Notes under the pieces: model-generated
Told to the model about the DNA's origin: nothing
Seen by the model: only the letters and a program-made list of their open reading frames with translations
Databases searched by the model: none
Source of the DNA: Peribacillus frigoritolerans
Lineage (GTDB): Bacteria > Bacillota > Bacilli > Bacillales > DSM-1321
Assembly: GCA_030562215.1 (NCBI GenBank)
Contig: JAUPFL010000001.1
Coordinates: forward strand, 868,001 to 932,000
DNA: 64,000 nucleotides
Reading direction: 5' to 3'
Part shown: positions 37,351 to 46,613 of the stretch, in pieces
Numbering within the stretch: the stretch's first letter is position 1
Layout: every line of letters begins with the position of its first letter
Position numbers and translations under genes: made by a program

Positions 37351-37764
37351 TTAATCCTCGAAATTCGATTCCCACTTTTCAAGTGTTTTCATTGCTTCAT
37401 TGTGAGTTATAAGGCGTGATTCCACTGCCTTGAATAATTCTTCGATAGCATATTTTTTCGTATTAGATTTGATGAATTTTGTCGTTTTTGGATTAACCAC
37501 AACCCGTGCCCTTGAACCTTCATAAAACGATTGTCCGAAATTCCATTTGGTGTGCATTTTAGAACGCTGGTTTACTGTAGTATTTAAGACATCATTTACA
37601 GTGACTTTCTTAAACCCATCATCTTCTTGGACCTTTATTAGATCACCTTCACCCAGACTCATATAAGAATTTCTTCCGTTTACCTCATGAACCAGTTCCA
37701 CAATATCTAATCCATAATCAACAGTAAGAAAGCCTGTTAAATAGGTTTCATCCAATTTGTTCAC
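37351..37764 (-). CDS. Hypothetical protein of the early operon
   Basis: 137 residues. N-terminal part is acidic (T-V-D-Y-G-L-D-I-V-E-L-V-H-E-V), the middle basic (K-M-H-T-K-W-N-F-G-Q) and C-terminus helical. Overlaps the excisionase-like gene by 17 bases, so translation is coupled. No family recognised. Confidence 0.65.
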   Translation of the reverse strand: MNKLDETYLTGFLTVDYGLDIVELVHEVNGRNSYMSLGEGDLIKVQEDDGFKKVTVNDVLNTTVNQRSKMHTKWNFGQSFYEGSRARVVVNPKTTKFIKSNTKKYAIEELFKAVESRLITHNEAMKTLEKWESNFED

Positions 37765-37951
37765 CAGCTTCTAATGCAGCGGATTCCTGTTGAGCAAGCC
37801 AACGATCGACTGAATCAATTTTGAATAAAATCCTACGTCCTAATTTCACACTTGGAATTTTCCTTTCTCTAACCAGCGTATAAACCAAGCCTGTAGAAAT
37901 TCCTAAATAATCAGCAACTTCTTTTGTCGTTAAAGTTGTTCTCTCCATCAT
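37748..37951 (-). CDS. Excisionase-family HTH protein
   Basis: 67 residues with the MerR-like excisionase domain: L-T-T-K-E-V-A-D-Y-L-G-I-S-T-G-L-V-Y-T-L-V-R-E-R-K-I (spanning helix-turn-helix) and F-K-I-D-S-V-D-R-W-L. ATG 37951 (or 37948) follows AAAGGGAGGGG. It probably directs integrase toward excision or acts as an early activator. Confidence 0.78.
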   Translation of the reverse strand: MMERTTLTTKEVADYLGISTGLVYTLVRERKIPSVKLGRRILFKIDSVDRWLAQQESAALEAGEQIG

Positions 37952-37979
37952 TTCCCCTCCCTTTTTTATGAGAATCCCT

Positions 37980-38198
37980 TTAAACAACTGGTATTTGGAT
38001 AACAAAAATTTCATCAAATTCGACTTCTAAAGCATCTATTATTTTCTTTGCAATTCGCGGGCTAGGGTTTCGTCTGCCATTACAAATTTGGACGGCAGTT
38101 GCTTGTCCAATCTCAGCAATATTCGCCAGAGCTCTTTTGGATAGTCCCTTTCTTATGAGTATTTCGTTGAGACGTTCAATTTTCGGCTCAATTTTCAT
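37980..38198 (-). CDS. Cro-like HTH regulator
   Basis: 72 residues: L-S-K-R-A-L-A-N-I-A-E-I-G-Q-A-T-A-V-Q-I-C is the XRE helix-turn-helix. ATG 38198 follows GGAAGGTGG. First gene of the leftward early operon, divergent from the CI-like gene, i.e. the Cro position. Confidence 0.8.
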   Translation of the reverse strand: MKIEPKIERLNEILIRKGLSKRALANIAEIGQATAVQICNGRRNPSPRIAKKIIDALEVEFDEIFVIQIPVV

Positions 38199-38218
38199 TT
38201 TTAAGTACCACCTTCCAC

Positions 38219-38328
38219 TCGAGTATTTTAGTACTCGATTACTATAGTACTCATAATATCCTGAAATAAACCTCTTGTAAATACTTTTATTTATTTTTGT
38301 ACTCAAATTGAATATAATAATACTCAAA
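38219..38328. promoter_or_regulatory. Switch region with repeated TACTC operators
   Basis: Dyad TCGAGTA-N6-TACTCGA at 38219-38238, plus half sites TACTC at 38248-38252, 38299-38303 and 38320-38325. They lie between the divergent Cro-like and CI-like genes and would let both repressors compete. Confidence 0.72.
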
Positions 38329-38342
38329 GGGGTGGTTATAAA

Positions 38343-38777
38343 TTGGAGATAAAGGAATTTGGTCAATTTATCAAAAGGTTACGTATAGATAAATCACTTA
38401 GTACGCATAGGTTAGCGGAGTTATCTGGGGTATCACAATCATATATTTCACATCTTGAGAGTGGACGAAAAAAGAATGCACCCTCTGCAGAGATTATTAA
38501 AAAACTCTCAGAAAACCTCGACGTTTCTTATATTGAATTAATGGTTGCCGCAGGATATTACGGAGAGGATGAGTTATTAGAACCAGTAGAAGAAACCGTA
38601 AAGGGTTCTATCTGGATGAAACCAGGAGCCGGTAAAACAGGTATGACCATGATTGACTTAGCTAGTATTCTGGAGCAAAAAAATTTAATCTATAAAAATT
38701 TAGTACTTACTCAGAATGACCGTAAGCGAATTTTAGATATGTTGGATATTATGTTTCAACCAAAGGAGGGTAAATAG
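38343..38777 (+). CDS. CI-like HTH repressor
   Basis: 144 residues; HTH L-S-T-H-R-L-A-E-L-S-G-V-S-Q-S-Y-I-S-H-L-E-S-G-R at the N-terminus and a C-terminal extension without an S24 peptidase or metallopeptidase motif. Relief of repression may therefore depend on a helper anti-repressor, as in phage satellites. TTG start after GGGGTGG. Last base shared with the integrase start. Confidence 0.82.
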   Translation: MEIKEFGQFIKRLRIDKSLSTHRLAELSGVSQSYISHLESGRKKNAPSAEIIKKLSENLDVSYIELMVAAGYYGEDELLEPVEETVKGSIWMKPGAGKTGMTMIDLASILEQKNLIYKNLVLTQNDRKRILDMLDIMFQPKEGK

Positions 38778-39980
38778 TGGCAGGCAACGGATCAATTAGA
38801 GAACGAGGAAAAGGCAGCTGGGAATTGACCGTTTCCCTTGGTAAAGGTGCTGATGGGAAATATAAGAAAAAGACGCGAAATGTAACTGCAAAAAATAAAA
38901 CGGAAGCAAAAGAATTGCTCAGGAAATTTGTAAGTGAAATTGAATCTGGGCAACTTGTAGATTTAGATAAGGTCCTTTTAAAGATCTAGTTGTTGAATGG
39001 AGAAAAAACATGCTTCTTCTTTAGCAATTCGAACACAACAAGGGTATGAATCAAACCTTAATTTACGGGTACTTCCCTCTTTCGGACATTTGAAGGTCTC
39101 TAATATAAAGAAGGTCCATATCCAAAACTTCTTTGATGATTTAAAAGAAGACGGTGCGAGGATAGATGGTAAAGGTTCCAAGCTTTCTAATTCCTCTATA
39201 AACAATCACCATACCCTTTTAAGCAGCATCTTTTCCTTTGCGGTTGATAGAGGTTATATAAAGGAAAACCCTATGCGGGGTGTTAAAAAGCTTAAAGTAG
39301 AAAATAAAAAGATGAATGTTTATCAAAAATCAGATATTGCCGCATTAATGGAATCCTTAAACACTGCTCCCCTCAATTGGAGAACACTAGTCATTTTAGC
39401 AATTGTCTCTGGTGCTCGAGCTGGTGAATTAGTGGGCCTTGAATGGCAACATGTTAATTTTGAAAAAGAAACTATTCTAATTGAACAGTCTTTGACCTTA
39501 AAAACAGGTGAAGGTGTTAAGGTTAAATCTACAAAAACAGAGCGTTCCAGGATTGTCAGTATTCCTCCATTTGTGATTCAGCTTCTAAAGGAATTGAAGC
39601 ACGAAAAAAACAAAGCGCGATTGCAAGCAGCTGAAATGTGGATAAGGGAATGGGATGGTGTAGAACGTGATTTTGTCTTTACAACTCCTAATGCTTTTGG
39701 ACGTCCAATCCGGCCAGATAGTGTCACTCAATGGTGGGAAAGGTTTTTGAAAAAGAATGATCACTTAAAATTCATTAATTTTCATGGACTCCGGCATACA
39801 TCCGTTTCAATTTTAATTGATGAAAATACACCTATGAAGGCAATTAGTGAGCGGGTAGGTCATGCGAAGATAGGAACGTCCATGGATATATACGGACACT
39901 TACTGGAAGAAGCGGATAAAAGGGCAGCTGCAAGTATGGACAAGGTATTTGGGGATTTAGGAATTAATGCAGGTAAATAA
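38777..39980 (+). CDS. int: Tyrosine site-specific integrase (frameshifted)
   Basis: About 400 residues after repair of a break near 38985. N-terminal AP2-like arm-binding domain (R-E-R-G-K-G-S-W-E-L-T-V), SAM-like core-binding domain, then the catalytic domain: Arg in S-G-A-R-A-G-E-L, Lys in K-S-T-K-T-E-R-S-R, H-G-L-R-H and the nucleophile in S-M-D-I-Y-G-H. GTG start. It lies 180 bases from attR and integrates the element at tRNA-Arg. Confidence 0.92.
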
Positions 39981-40011
39981 TTGCGGCGTCTTTTGACAAG
40001 GCGCTATTTTT

Positions 40012-40041
40012 TTGCCGAAAATGCCGAAAATTTGCCGAAAA
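40012..40041. repeat. Right-end integrase arm-type repeats
   Basis: TTGCCGAAAA, TGCCGAAAA and TTGCCGAAAA in tandem, same orientation as the pair near attL. Confidence 0.7.
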
Positions 40042-40157
40042 ACTCGAGATAAACAACCGATAAGTAAACCAATTTAAACATGTCACAAAAAGGTAAATGT
40101 CTATGTATCAGTAGTTTAACTCACTAAAAACCACTATAACAGGTTATATACTTACTT

Positions 40158-40203
40158 CTCCTAAGCTGTAGGTCGTAGGTTCGATTCCTATCTGGGACGC
40201 TAA
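40158..40203 (+). repeat. attR of the integrated element
   Basis: Identical 46-bp copy of the tRNA-Arg 3' part; without the 5' half, so not a functional tRNA. Confidence 0.93.
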
Positions 40204-40211
40204 AGTTTATA

Positions 40212-40257
40212 AGCCCTGTTATAATGCGGTTTCTCCGTGTTGTAGCAGGGTTTTTTC
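40212..40257 (+). terminator. Native tRNA-Arg terminator displaced by integration
   Basis: AAGCCCTG ... CAGGGTTTTTT beyond attR. Confidence 0.6.
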
Positions 40258-40372
40258 TGTTGGTATGACCGTAAAAGCCGTAAATTGTATGTAGGATAAA
40301 GGCACTTCTGTACATAGGAAACAGTGATATTCCATTTCACTATTACTTTTCTATGTCTGGAGGTGCTTTTTT

Positions 40373-40676
40373 ATGAAAAACACGTTATTAAACAGCGTGG
40401 AACAGCGTTAAAGGAACGGAAATTGACCAGTAAGACTACGGAAAGTTTCACGATTGAATACACACTGCAAGAAGCCTTAGATATTTTTCTCCGTGCAAAA
40501 GTTGCTGAAGGTGTCCGACAGCGAACATTAGGCGAATATGTACGGCACATTAGGTACCTAACGGAATACTTATCTGTTTATCATCCGTCTTTTAATTTTG
40601 TTAGCGATCTATCACTTTTTCAAAAAATATGAAGGCTTATGCAGGCGATGAACAGCGTGAGAAAACCACTACTTAA
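40373..40676 (+). pseudogene. Truncated integrase N-terminal fragment
   Basis: ATG after GGAGG; one missing A in the first codons, then L-T-S-K-T-T-E-S-F-T-I-E-Y-T-L-Q-E-A-L-D-I-F-L-R-A-K and R-Q-R-T-L-G-E-Y-V-R-H-I-R-Y-L-T-E-Y, the SAM-like core-binding domain of tyrosine recombinases. It ends about 100 residues in, with no catalytic domain. It sits just beyond attR, so it is a relic of another element that used this tRNA region, or a domesticated DNA-binding fragment. Confidence 0.65.
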
Positions 40677-40818
40677 TCAAGTTTTATTTATCACATCGAT
40701 ATATACAAATACTGGATTTCAGGATATAATCCTGTCTTTTTAAAAATATATGTTTTAACCTGTCCCATCCGGGTATACAAATACTGTAAGACATTCTCAC
40801 CAAAGGAGATGATAGTGC

Positions 40819-40893
40819 ATGATGAGTACAATCAGAAGCCAATGGAACAAAGAGAATGACGCAGCGGTGTTTAGTCCCGGTGATCAGCGTTAG
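40819..40893 (+). CDS. Short ORF, truncated paralog of the next
   Basis: 24 codons after AAAGGAGATGA; product contains Q-W-N-K-E-N-D-A-A-V-F-S-P-G-D-Q-R. The same core recurs in the following ORF, so this is a shortened copy. Confidence 0.5.
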   Translation: MMSTIRSQWNKENDAAVFSPGDQR

Positions 40894-40968
40894 AGTCAAT
40901 TGAAGAGTTGGATGATAATCAAATATGGGAATTACTAGTCTTCTCATCCAAAGGAGGAGGATACGATC

Positions 40969-41133
40969 ATGAGTATTTACAGCCTATGGAATCAAGAGAA
41001 TGATGAAGCAATTTTCAGTCCGGGTGATCAAAAGCCATTCAGTACGCTCATACGAGTAGATTCGGATAAACACACACACACTGACAAAACACTTGAATAT
41101 GAATTACATGGCACCGTACTGAATGAAATTTAA
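40969..41133 (+). CDS. Small protein of 54 residues
   Basis: ATG eight bases after a perfect AAAGGAGGAGG. Product begins M-S-I-Y-S-L-W-N-Q-E-N-D-E-A-I-F-S-P-G-D-Q and later has a His/Thr-rich stretch H-T-H-T-D-K-T. It has a strong terminator behind it and a shortened copy before it. No family recognised; too small for confident assignment but the signals are good. Confidence 0.65.
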   Translation: MSIYSLWNQENDEAIFSPGDQKPFSTLIRVDSDKHTHTDKTLEYELHGTVLNEI

Positions 41134-41154
41134 CTGAAGCATCGATATATGGGG

Positions 41155-41200
41155 AAAGGGATGGAGCGCTCGCTCCATCCCTTTCTGCCGCCTTTTTCTG
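41155..41200 (+). terminator. Terminator after the small-protein pair
   Basis: AAAGGGATGGAGCG / CGCTCCATCCCTTT, 14-bp perfect arms, followed by CCTTTTT. Confidence 0.85.
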
Positions 41201-41291
41201 TTAGACTTCATCAAGCGGCAACCTTGTTGTCAGGAAAGACGTTCCTGCCGGCAAGGACTTTGCCCAGACCTGTTCCATGCATATAACCCCA

Positions 41292-41338
41292 TAAAAAAGC
41301 GCCCTTCACCATGGAGCTAAAGGTGAAGGGCGCTTTTC
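41292..41338 (-). terminator. topB terminator
   Basis: AAAAGCGCCCTTCACC / GGTGAAGGGCGCTTTT, minus-strand T-run. Confidence 0.88.
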
Positions 41339-41339
41339 T

Positions 41340-43529
41340 TTACTTATCGAATTTCAGTTTCGCCAAGGCATCTGCCAATGCAGTATTGATCGGCTCTTCT
41401 TTATTTTGCTTTTTCATATAATTGGATACTTCATTTTTGGATACTTTTTGATTTTTATTCTGCCCTCTTCGTTTATTGTAAGAAGAAAGTTTTTCGTGAA
41501 AACCGCATTTACAGGTGAATGTCTGTGCTTCTCCTTGACCGCGCATTTCCATCTTTTTATGACATTGCGGGCATCTGGCATTTGTTACACGTGAAACACC
41601 TTTTTTATGGCCGCATTCACGATCTTGGCAGACAAGCATTTTCCCCTTTTTACTATTCACTTCAAGCATCAGCTTGCCGCAATCAGGACATTTCGTTCCT
41701 GACACGTTATCATGCTTGAATTTTTGATCACTATTTTTGATTTCATGGACGATATTTTTGGCGTAGGAGCGCATATCACCGATGAAAGCCTGTTTTGGCA
41801 GCTTTCCTTTTGCTATCGCAGTTAACTTTTGCTCCCATTGAGCTGTCAAAGCTGGAGAACGCAAGTCTTCAGGTGCCAATTGAAGAAGTTGTTTTCCTTT
41901 CGAGGTAACATGAAGGCCCTTTCCTCTCTTCTCGATCAGGAAGCTATTGAAGAGTTTTTCTATAACATCCGCACGTGTTGCAACCGTTCCAATCCCGCCA
42001 GACTCACCAAGAGTCTTGATGAGCTCTTTGCTTTCCCCTGCCATGAAACGGGCAGGATTCTCCATTGCCGAAAGAAGCGACCCTTCATTGAATGGCTCCG
42101 GCGGTTTCGTTTCACCCTCTGTTTGTTTCACAGCCGAAACGGTTAAACTGTCACCTTTTTGAACGTTCGGAAGCAGCTGCTCAGCTAGGCCATCTTTAGC
42201 TTCTTCCTCATCGAATTGGTGATCATAAACTTCCTTCCAACCTGACTTCAGGACGACCTTCCCTTTTGCCATGAACGTCTCCTGCCCCATTTTTGCGGTG
42301 ATGGTCGTTTGTTCGTATTCAAAAGGCGGCATCAATACAGCAAGGAACCTTTTAACGACCAAATCATAGATTTTCGATTCATTGTCGCTCAGTTTTCCCG
42401 GCAGCGGCGTTTGCTCAGTGGGGATGATTGCATGGTGATCAGAAACCTTGCTATCATCCACGAACGATTTATTGGTTTTAATCGGGCTGCGCAGGATCCT
42501 TGATGCATACTGGGCATATGGTTTAATGCTTACAGCCTGTAATCTTTCTTTTAGCGTATCAACCAAATCCGTTGATAAAAAACGTGAATCCGTCCTTGGA
42601 TAAGTCAAGACCTTATGGCTTTCATATAATCGCTGCATGATCGATAACGTCTCTTTCGCCGAATAGCCGAATTTCTTATTGGCGTCCCGTTGAAGTTCTG
42701 TTAAATCATATAAAGAAGGGGCAAAACTTTTCTTATGGGACTTGTTCACTTCAACCACTTCTGCACTTTTCCCCTTAACGGCTGCAAGGACCTTTTCTGC
42801 CTTGTTTTTATCAAATGTGCGGATATCCTTTGATTGGGCATCTTGCCAGACGAGGCGCAAATTGGGTTCTGCAATTGCTGAAACGCCATAATATTTTTAG
42901 GCTGGAATTGTTTTATTTCCTCTTCTTTTTGGCAATCATCGCAAGTGTCGGCGTTTGGACCCTCCCGCAAGATAACTGGGCATTGTGCTTGGTCGTCAGG
43001 GCACGTGTCGCGTTCATCCCAACGATCCAGTCCGCTTCCGCCCTTGCTACTGCTGAGGCAAATAGGTTTTCATACTCCTTGCCATCCTTCAGATTTTTAA
43101 ATCCATCTTTGATCGCTTTATCCGTTACAGAGGAAATCCAAAGCCGCTTGACCGGCTTCTTCACATTCGCTTTTTCGAGAATCCAGCGTGCAACAAGTTC
43201 CCCTTCACGGCCTGCATCGGTTGCAATGATGACATCCTTGACATCCTTGCGATTCAATTGTGTTTTAACCGATTGAAATTGTTTTCCCGATTGCTTGATC
43301 ACGACCAATTTCAAAGTAGGCGGCAACATGGGCAGGTCCTCAAGGCGCCAAGTTTTATATTTTTCATCATAAGATTCCGGATCTGCATGGGTGACCAAAT
43401 GACCCAGTGCCCAAGTGACGATATACTGATCGCCTTCAAAAAGCCATTCCCCTTTTTCCCGCAATTCAGCACTTTTGCTATATCTCTGCCGACCGAAGGT
43501 TTCTCGGCCAGTACGACTGTTTTACTCAT
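41340..43529 (-). CDS. topB: DNA topoisomerase III (frameshifted)
   Basis: Type IA topoisomerase. Toprim domain: [14 protein letters not shown] at the N-terminus and [14 protein letters not shown]; active-site Tyr lies in [10 protein letters not shown]. The C-terminus carries Cys pairs K-C-P-D-C-G-K and R-C-P-Q-C-H-K, zinc-ribbon style. Breaks near 43450 and 42895. About 730 residues, normal for Bacillus TopB. Start ATG 43529. Confidence 0.93.
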
Positions 43530-43740
43530 AATAACATCCTTTCGCTTTTAAACTGGTTCCTCTATTATCTCACATAATTTATGACAGGGCGATAATGCTC
43601 CATGGAGCCATTGGTTCACTATTAAGGAATTCCCGTACCCACATATATGTAAATTAATAGATTAGATAGCAATCCCGTGCAGATTTTAGTATGATGAAAC
43701 GTAGGGATTTTTTCAAATTAATTGGGAGGTTCAATATAAA

Positions 43741-45291
43741 ATGAGCTTACTTTCTATAGATAAATTAGCACATAGCTTTGGCGACCGTACCTTATTCAAG
43801 GATGTATCCTTCCGCCTGATGGCCGGTGAACATGTTGGCCTGGTCGGGGCGAATGGTGTCGGGAAGTCAACGATGATGAATATCATTACAGGACAACTCA
43901 TCCATGATGAAGGCCGGGTCGAATGGACACCTGGTGTCGAATATGGCTATCTTGATCAACATACGATACTTTCAAAAGGTAAATCGATCCGCGACGTCTT
44001 AAGGGATGCATACCTGCCTTTATTCGAGCAGGAAAAGGCACTGAATGAAGTTACGGAGAAAATGGGTACGGCCACTCCGGAAGAACTGGAAGAACTCTTG
44101 GAACAAATGGGTGAAATCCAGGACAAGCTGGAAGCCGGCGGTTTTTACAACCTGGATATTAAAATTGAAGAAGCAGCACGCGGTTTAGGGTTGGATGCAA
44201 TCGGCTTGGACCGTGATGTCTCTGCCCTGAGCGGCGGACAACGGACAAAGGTTTTATTGGCGAAGCTACTATTGGAACAACCGCAAGTCCTGCTGCTCGA
44301 CGAGCCTACCAACTACTTGGATGTGGAGCATATCCGCTGGCTGAGCAGCTACTTAAAGGAATACCCGCATGCATTTCTATTGATTTCGCATGATACCGAG
44401 TTCATGAACGGCGTCGTCGACGTCATCTTCCATCTTGAATTTTCTAAGCTGACCCGTTACACGGCAACTTATGAAAAATTCCTTGAGCTGGCTGAATTGA
44501 ATAAAAACCAACATATTAACGCATATGAAAAACAGCGCGAATTCATTAAAAAGCAGGAAGACTTCATTGCCAAAAATAAAGCCCGCTATTCAACGACCGG
44601 CCGGGCGAAGAGCCGTCAAAAGCAATTGAATCGCATGGAACGTATTGATCGTCCGGAAACTGCAATGAAACCTACCTTTGACTTTAAAGAGTCACGTGCG
44701 AGCAGCCGTTATGTCTTTGAAGGTGAAGATCTGGAAATCGGATATGACCGCCCATTGCTTCCGAAGTTATCCATGACCATCGAACGGGGAGAAAAAATTG
44801 CCGTGGTCGGCTGTAATGGAGTTGGTAAATCCACTCTATTAAAAACGATTTTGGGTAAAATCGATCCTCTAGGCGGTAAAAGATCACTTGGGGACTTCCT
44901 TTTTTCTTCTTATTTTGAGCAGGAAGTAAAAGCAGGCGATACGACGCCGATCGATGAAGTATGGAATGCATTTCCGCATCTGGACCAACCGCAGGTACGT
45001 GCGATTCTTGCCCGTGTCGGTTTGAAAAACGAGCACATTACACGTCCGATGAGCCATTTAAGCGGTGGGGAACAAGCAAAAGTGCGCCTTTGTAAACTCA
45101 TGCTTACCGAAAGCAATTGGCTGTTATTCGATGAACCGACCAACCATTTGGATGTAGTTGCAAAAGAAGAACTGAAACGTGCATTGAAAGAGTATAAAGG
45201 AACGATCGTCCTCGTATGCCATGAACCTGATTTCTATGAAGATTGGGTTACAAAAGTATGGGATGTAGAGGAATGGTCGGCCCAAAATTAA
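43741..45291 (+). CDS. yfmM: ABC-F family ATPase, YfmM-like
   Basis: 516 residues, intact. Two ABC domains: Walker A G-A-N-G-V-G-K-S-T and G-C-N-G-V-G-K-S-T, signatures L-S-G-G-Q-R-T-K and L-S-G-G-E-Q-A-K, and two D-E-P-T-N-x-L-D motifs. The charged linker (K-K-Q-E-D-F-I-A-K-N-K-A-R-Y-S) between them is the P-site tRNA-interaction motif of ABC-F proteins; no membrane part. Closest in pattern to B. subtilis YfmM. Probably a ribosome-associated translation factor; antibiotic protection not indicated. RBS GGGAGG. Confidence 0.87.
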   Translation: MSLLSIDKLAHSFGDRTLFKDVSFRLMAGEHVGLVGANGVGKSTMMNIITGQLIHDEGRVEWTPGVEYGYLDQHTILSKGKSIRDVLRDAYLPLFEQEKALNEVTEKMGTATPEELEELLEQMGEIQDKLEAGGFYNLDIKIEEAARGLGLDAIGLDRDVSALSGGQRTKVLLAKLLLEQPQVLLLDEPTNYLDVEHIRWLSSYLKEYPHAFLLISHDTEFMNGVVDVIFHLEFSKLTRYTATYEKFLELAELNKNQHINAYEKQREFIKKQEDFIAKNKARYSTTGRAKSRQKQLNRMERIDRPETAMKPTFDFKESRASSRYVFEGEDLEIGYDRPLLPKLSMTIERGEKIAVVGCNGVGKSTLLKTILGKIDPLGGKRSLGDFLFSSYFEQEVKAGDTTPIDEVWNAFPHLDQPQVRAILARVGLKNEHITRPMSHLSGGEQAKVRLCKLMLTESNWLLFDEPTNHLDVVAKEELKRALKEYKGTIVLVCHEPDFYEDWVTKVWDVEEWSAQN

Positions 45292-45296
45292 TTTTC

Positions 45297-45325
45297 GGGG
45301 ATGTCGCAGAAGCGGCATCCCCTTT
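45297..45325 (+). terminator. ABC-F gene terminator
   Basis: GGGGATG / CATCCCC with CTTTATT tail. Confidence 0.75.
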
Positions 45326-45337
45326 ATTATGAAATAA

Positions 45338-45375
45338 ATAAAAAGCTGACTGAAAAGGCTACTTCAGTCAGCTTT
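45338..45375 (-). terminator. Methyltransferase gene terminator
   Basis: AAAGCTGACTGAA / TTCAGTCAGCTTT; T-run on the minus strand. Confidence 0.85.
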
Positions 45376-45395
45376 CTTTTCCTCAACATGCAGCC

Positions 45396-46580
45396 TTAAA
45401 CTCGTTCCGCCACCAAGGTATATGTTTTCGGAAGCCCAATATCATGGATTTTATGATTCGGTTCTTCCTCGAGCACTTTAATAACGAGCCCTGATTGACC
45501 TATTGACGTTATAAGTTCCCCGATTGTCCATTTACGCTGTATAACTCTTGAAAGGCTCCCTTTTTCCTCATCCGGCATATGCTTCGAAAAAGCCACCTCA
45601 TTGTTTTCGATTGCCGGAGCGAAATAGTTGCCTGTGATTTTATGTTTTTTACCATTTGAAGTAATGAGCTTTGTTGAAATCGGATGAAATTCATGCAGTA
45701 CGAATCGGCCTCCAGGTTTCAGCATCTTTTTAATTTTTTTAAATAACGGCTGCAGATCTATTAAGTAATGAAGCACACCGAGCTCCATTAAAACCAAATC
45801 CTGATTCCCTGATTCATGCTCGGATGATAGGAAAGGACATCGAAACTATATACTCGATGGAGACATTGGCCCCACTTGCCAGCTCATTTGCAAACATTGC
45901 GTTTTCCTGGGAAAAATCAACAACTTTCACTTCAGCTCCCAATATGGCCAGTGCAACTGCCTTAACACCATTCGATCCCATCAAATGAGTGATTTTTTTA
46001 CCGGATATTTCCCCATATATTTATAAAAAGGGTGCAGTCTCCATTTTGGGTTTTGTTTGATTTTTGATGCCAATTCAACGGGATCTCCATAACGATTGAC
46101 AAGCGCTAAATAATTATTCTGGTTCCACGCCTGTTCATTTTCCGCTGTGAACCCCTTCTGCTCGGCTGATAAGTAAGCATGAATCTCTGCACTGAACTTT
46201 CTCATTTCTTCTTCGTATAAATAACTGTATAACGACCTGCACCAAACCTCCAAATCCCCCATCTTTATGGACAAACGATAAGGGTCCGTTTTAATGGTCG
46301 TGTTAAACCGGCAGCGAACAGTGACGGAAACCCCCTCAACATCCATTAGAAAGAACGCAGTCTCAGGACTTCTTTCAGGCTTTGTTGGCGAGTACCCGGA
46401 AAAAAGCTCTAAAGCCTCATTAAAGACATCCCATTGTACATCCATGTCGATTTTCTTATAATCATCGATATCCACTCCTTGTACGAATAGCGCAGATCGA
46501 CCTGTATATTGGTAGGGAATATTAGCTTGTTCCAATATGGTCGCCATTAATGTGATTGTATGATAATAACTTGCCTTCAT
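45396..46580 (-). CDS. Nucleotidyltransferase-like domain fused to SAM methyltransferase (frameshifted)
   Basis: Residues about 1-140 resemble a small nucleotidyltransferase-fold domain (L-E-Q-A-N-I-P-Y-Q-Y-T-G-R-S-A-L and D-M-D-V-Q-W-D acidic motif). They run in frame into W-N-Q-N-N-Y-L-A-L-V-N-R-Y-G-D-P and K-Q-N-P-K-W-R-L-H-P-F-Y-K-Y-M-G, the start of a class I methyltransferase whose SAM site is I-T-H-L-M-G-S-N-G, with V-V-D-F-S-Q-E-N. Breaks near 45990 and 45830 separate off the C-terminal half (K-P-G-G-R-F-V-L-H-E-F-H-P). Substrate unknown. Confidence 0.75.
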
Positions 46581-46613
46581 ATGTACCTCCTAAACATCAA
46601 AAGAGCATGACAA

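Larger units (their letters stand above)
25697..40203. mobile_element. Phage-satellite-like integrative element in tRNA-Arg
   Basis: Bounded by 46-bp direct repeats, with a tyrosine integrase at the right end. It carries a CI/Cro-type switch, excisionase-like protein, RepO initiator, ArpU regulator and HK97-type protease on the right. On the left are an FtsK/TcpA-like ATPase, a replication-relaxation protein and cargo (FRG, HEPN, LCAT-like hydrolase with membrane partner). Base composition is visibly more AT-rich than the flanks. It lacks capsid, portal, terminase, lysis and recognisable type IV secretion genes, so it cannot be a complete phage or a self-sufficient ICE; it best fits a satellite or mobilisable island. 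Confidence 0.9.

Noticed and set aside
25697-40203. Complete prophage
   Set aside because: No capsid, portal, terminase, tail or lysis genes.
40124-40315. Protein-coding frame across attR on the minus strand
   Set aside because: It runs through the tRNA remnant and terminator; chance open frame.
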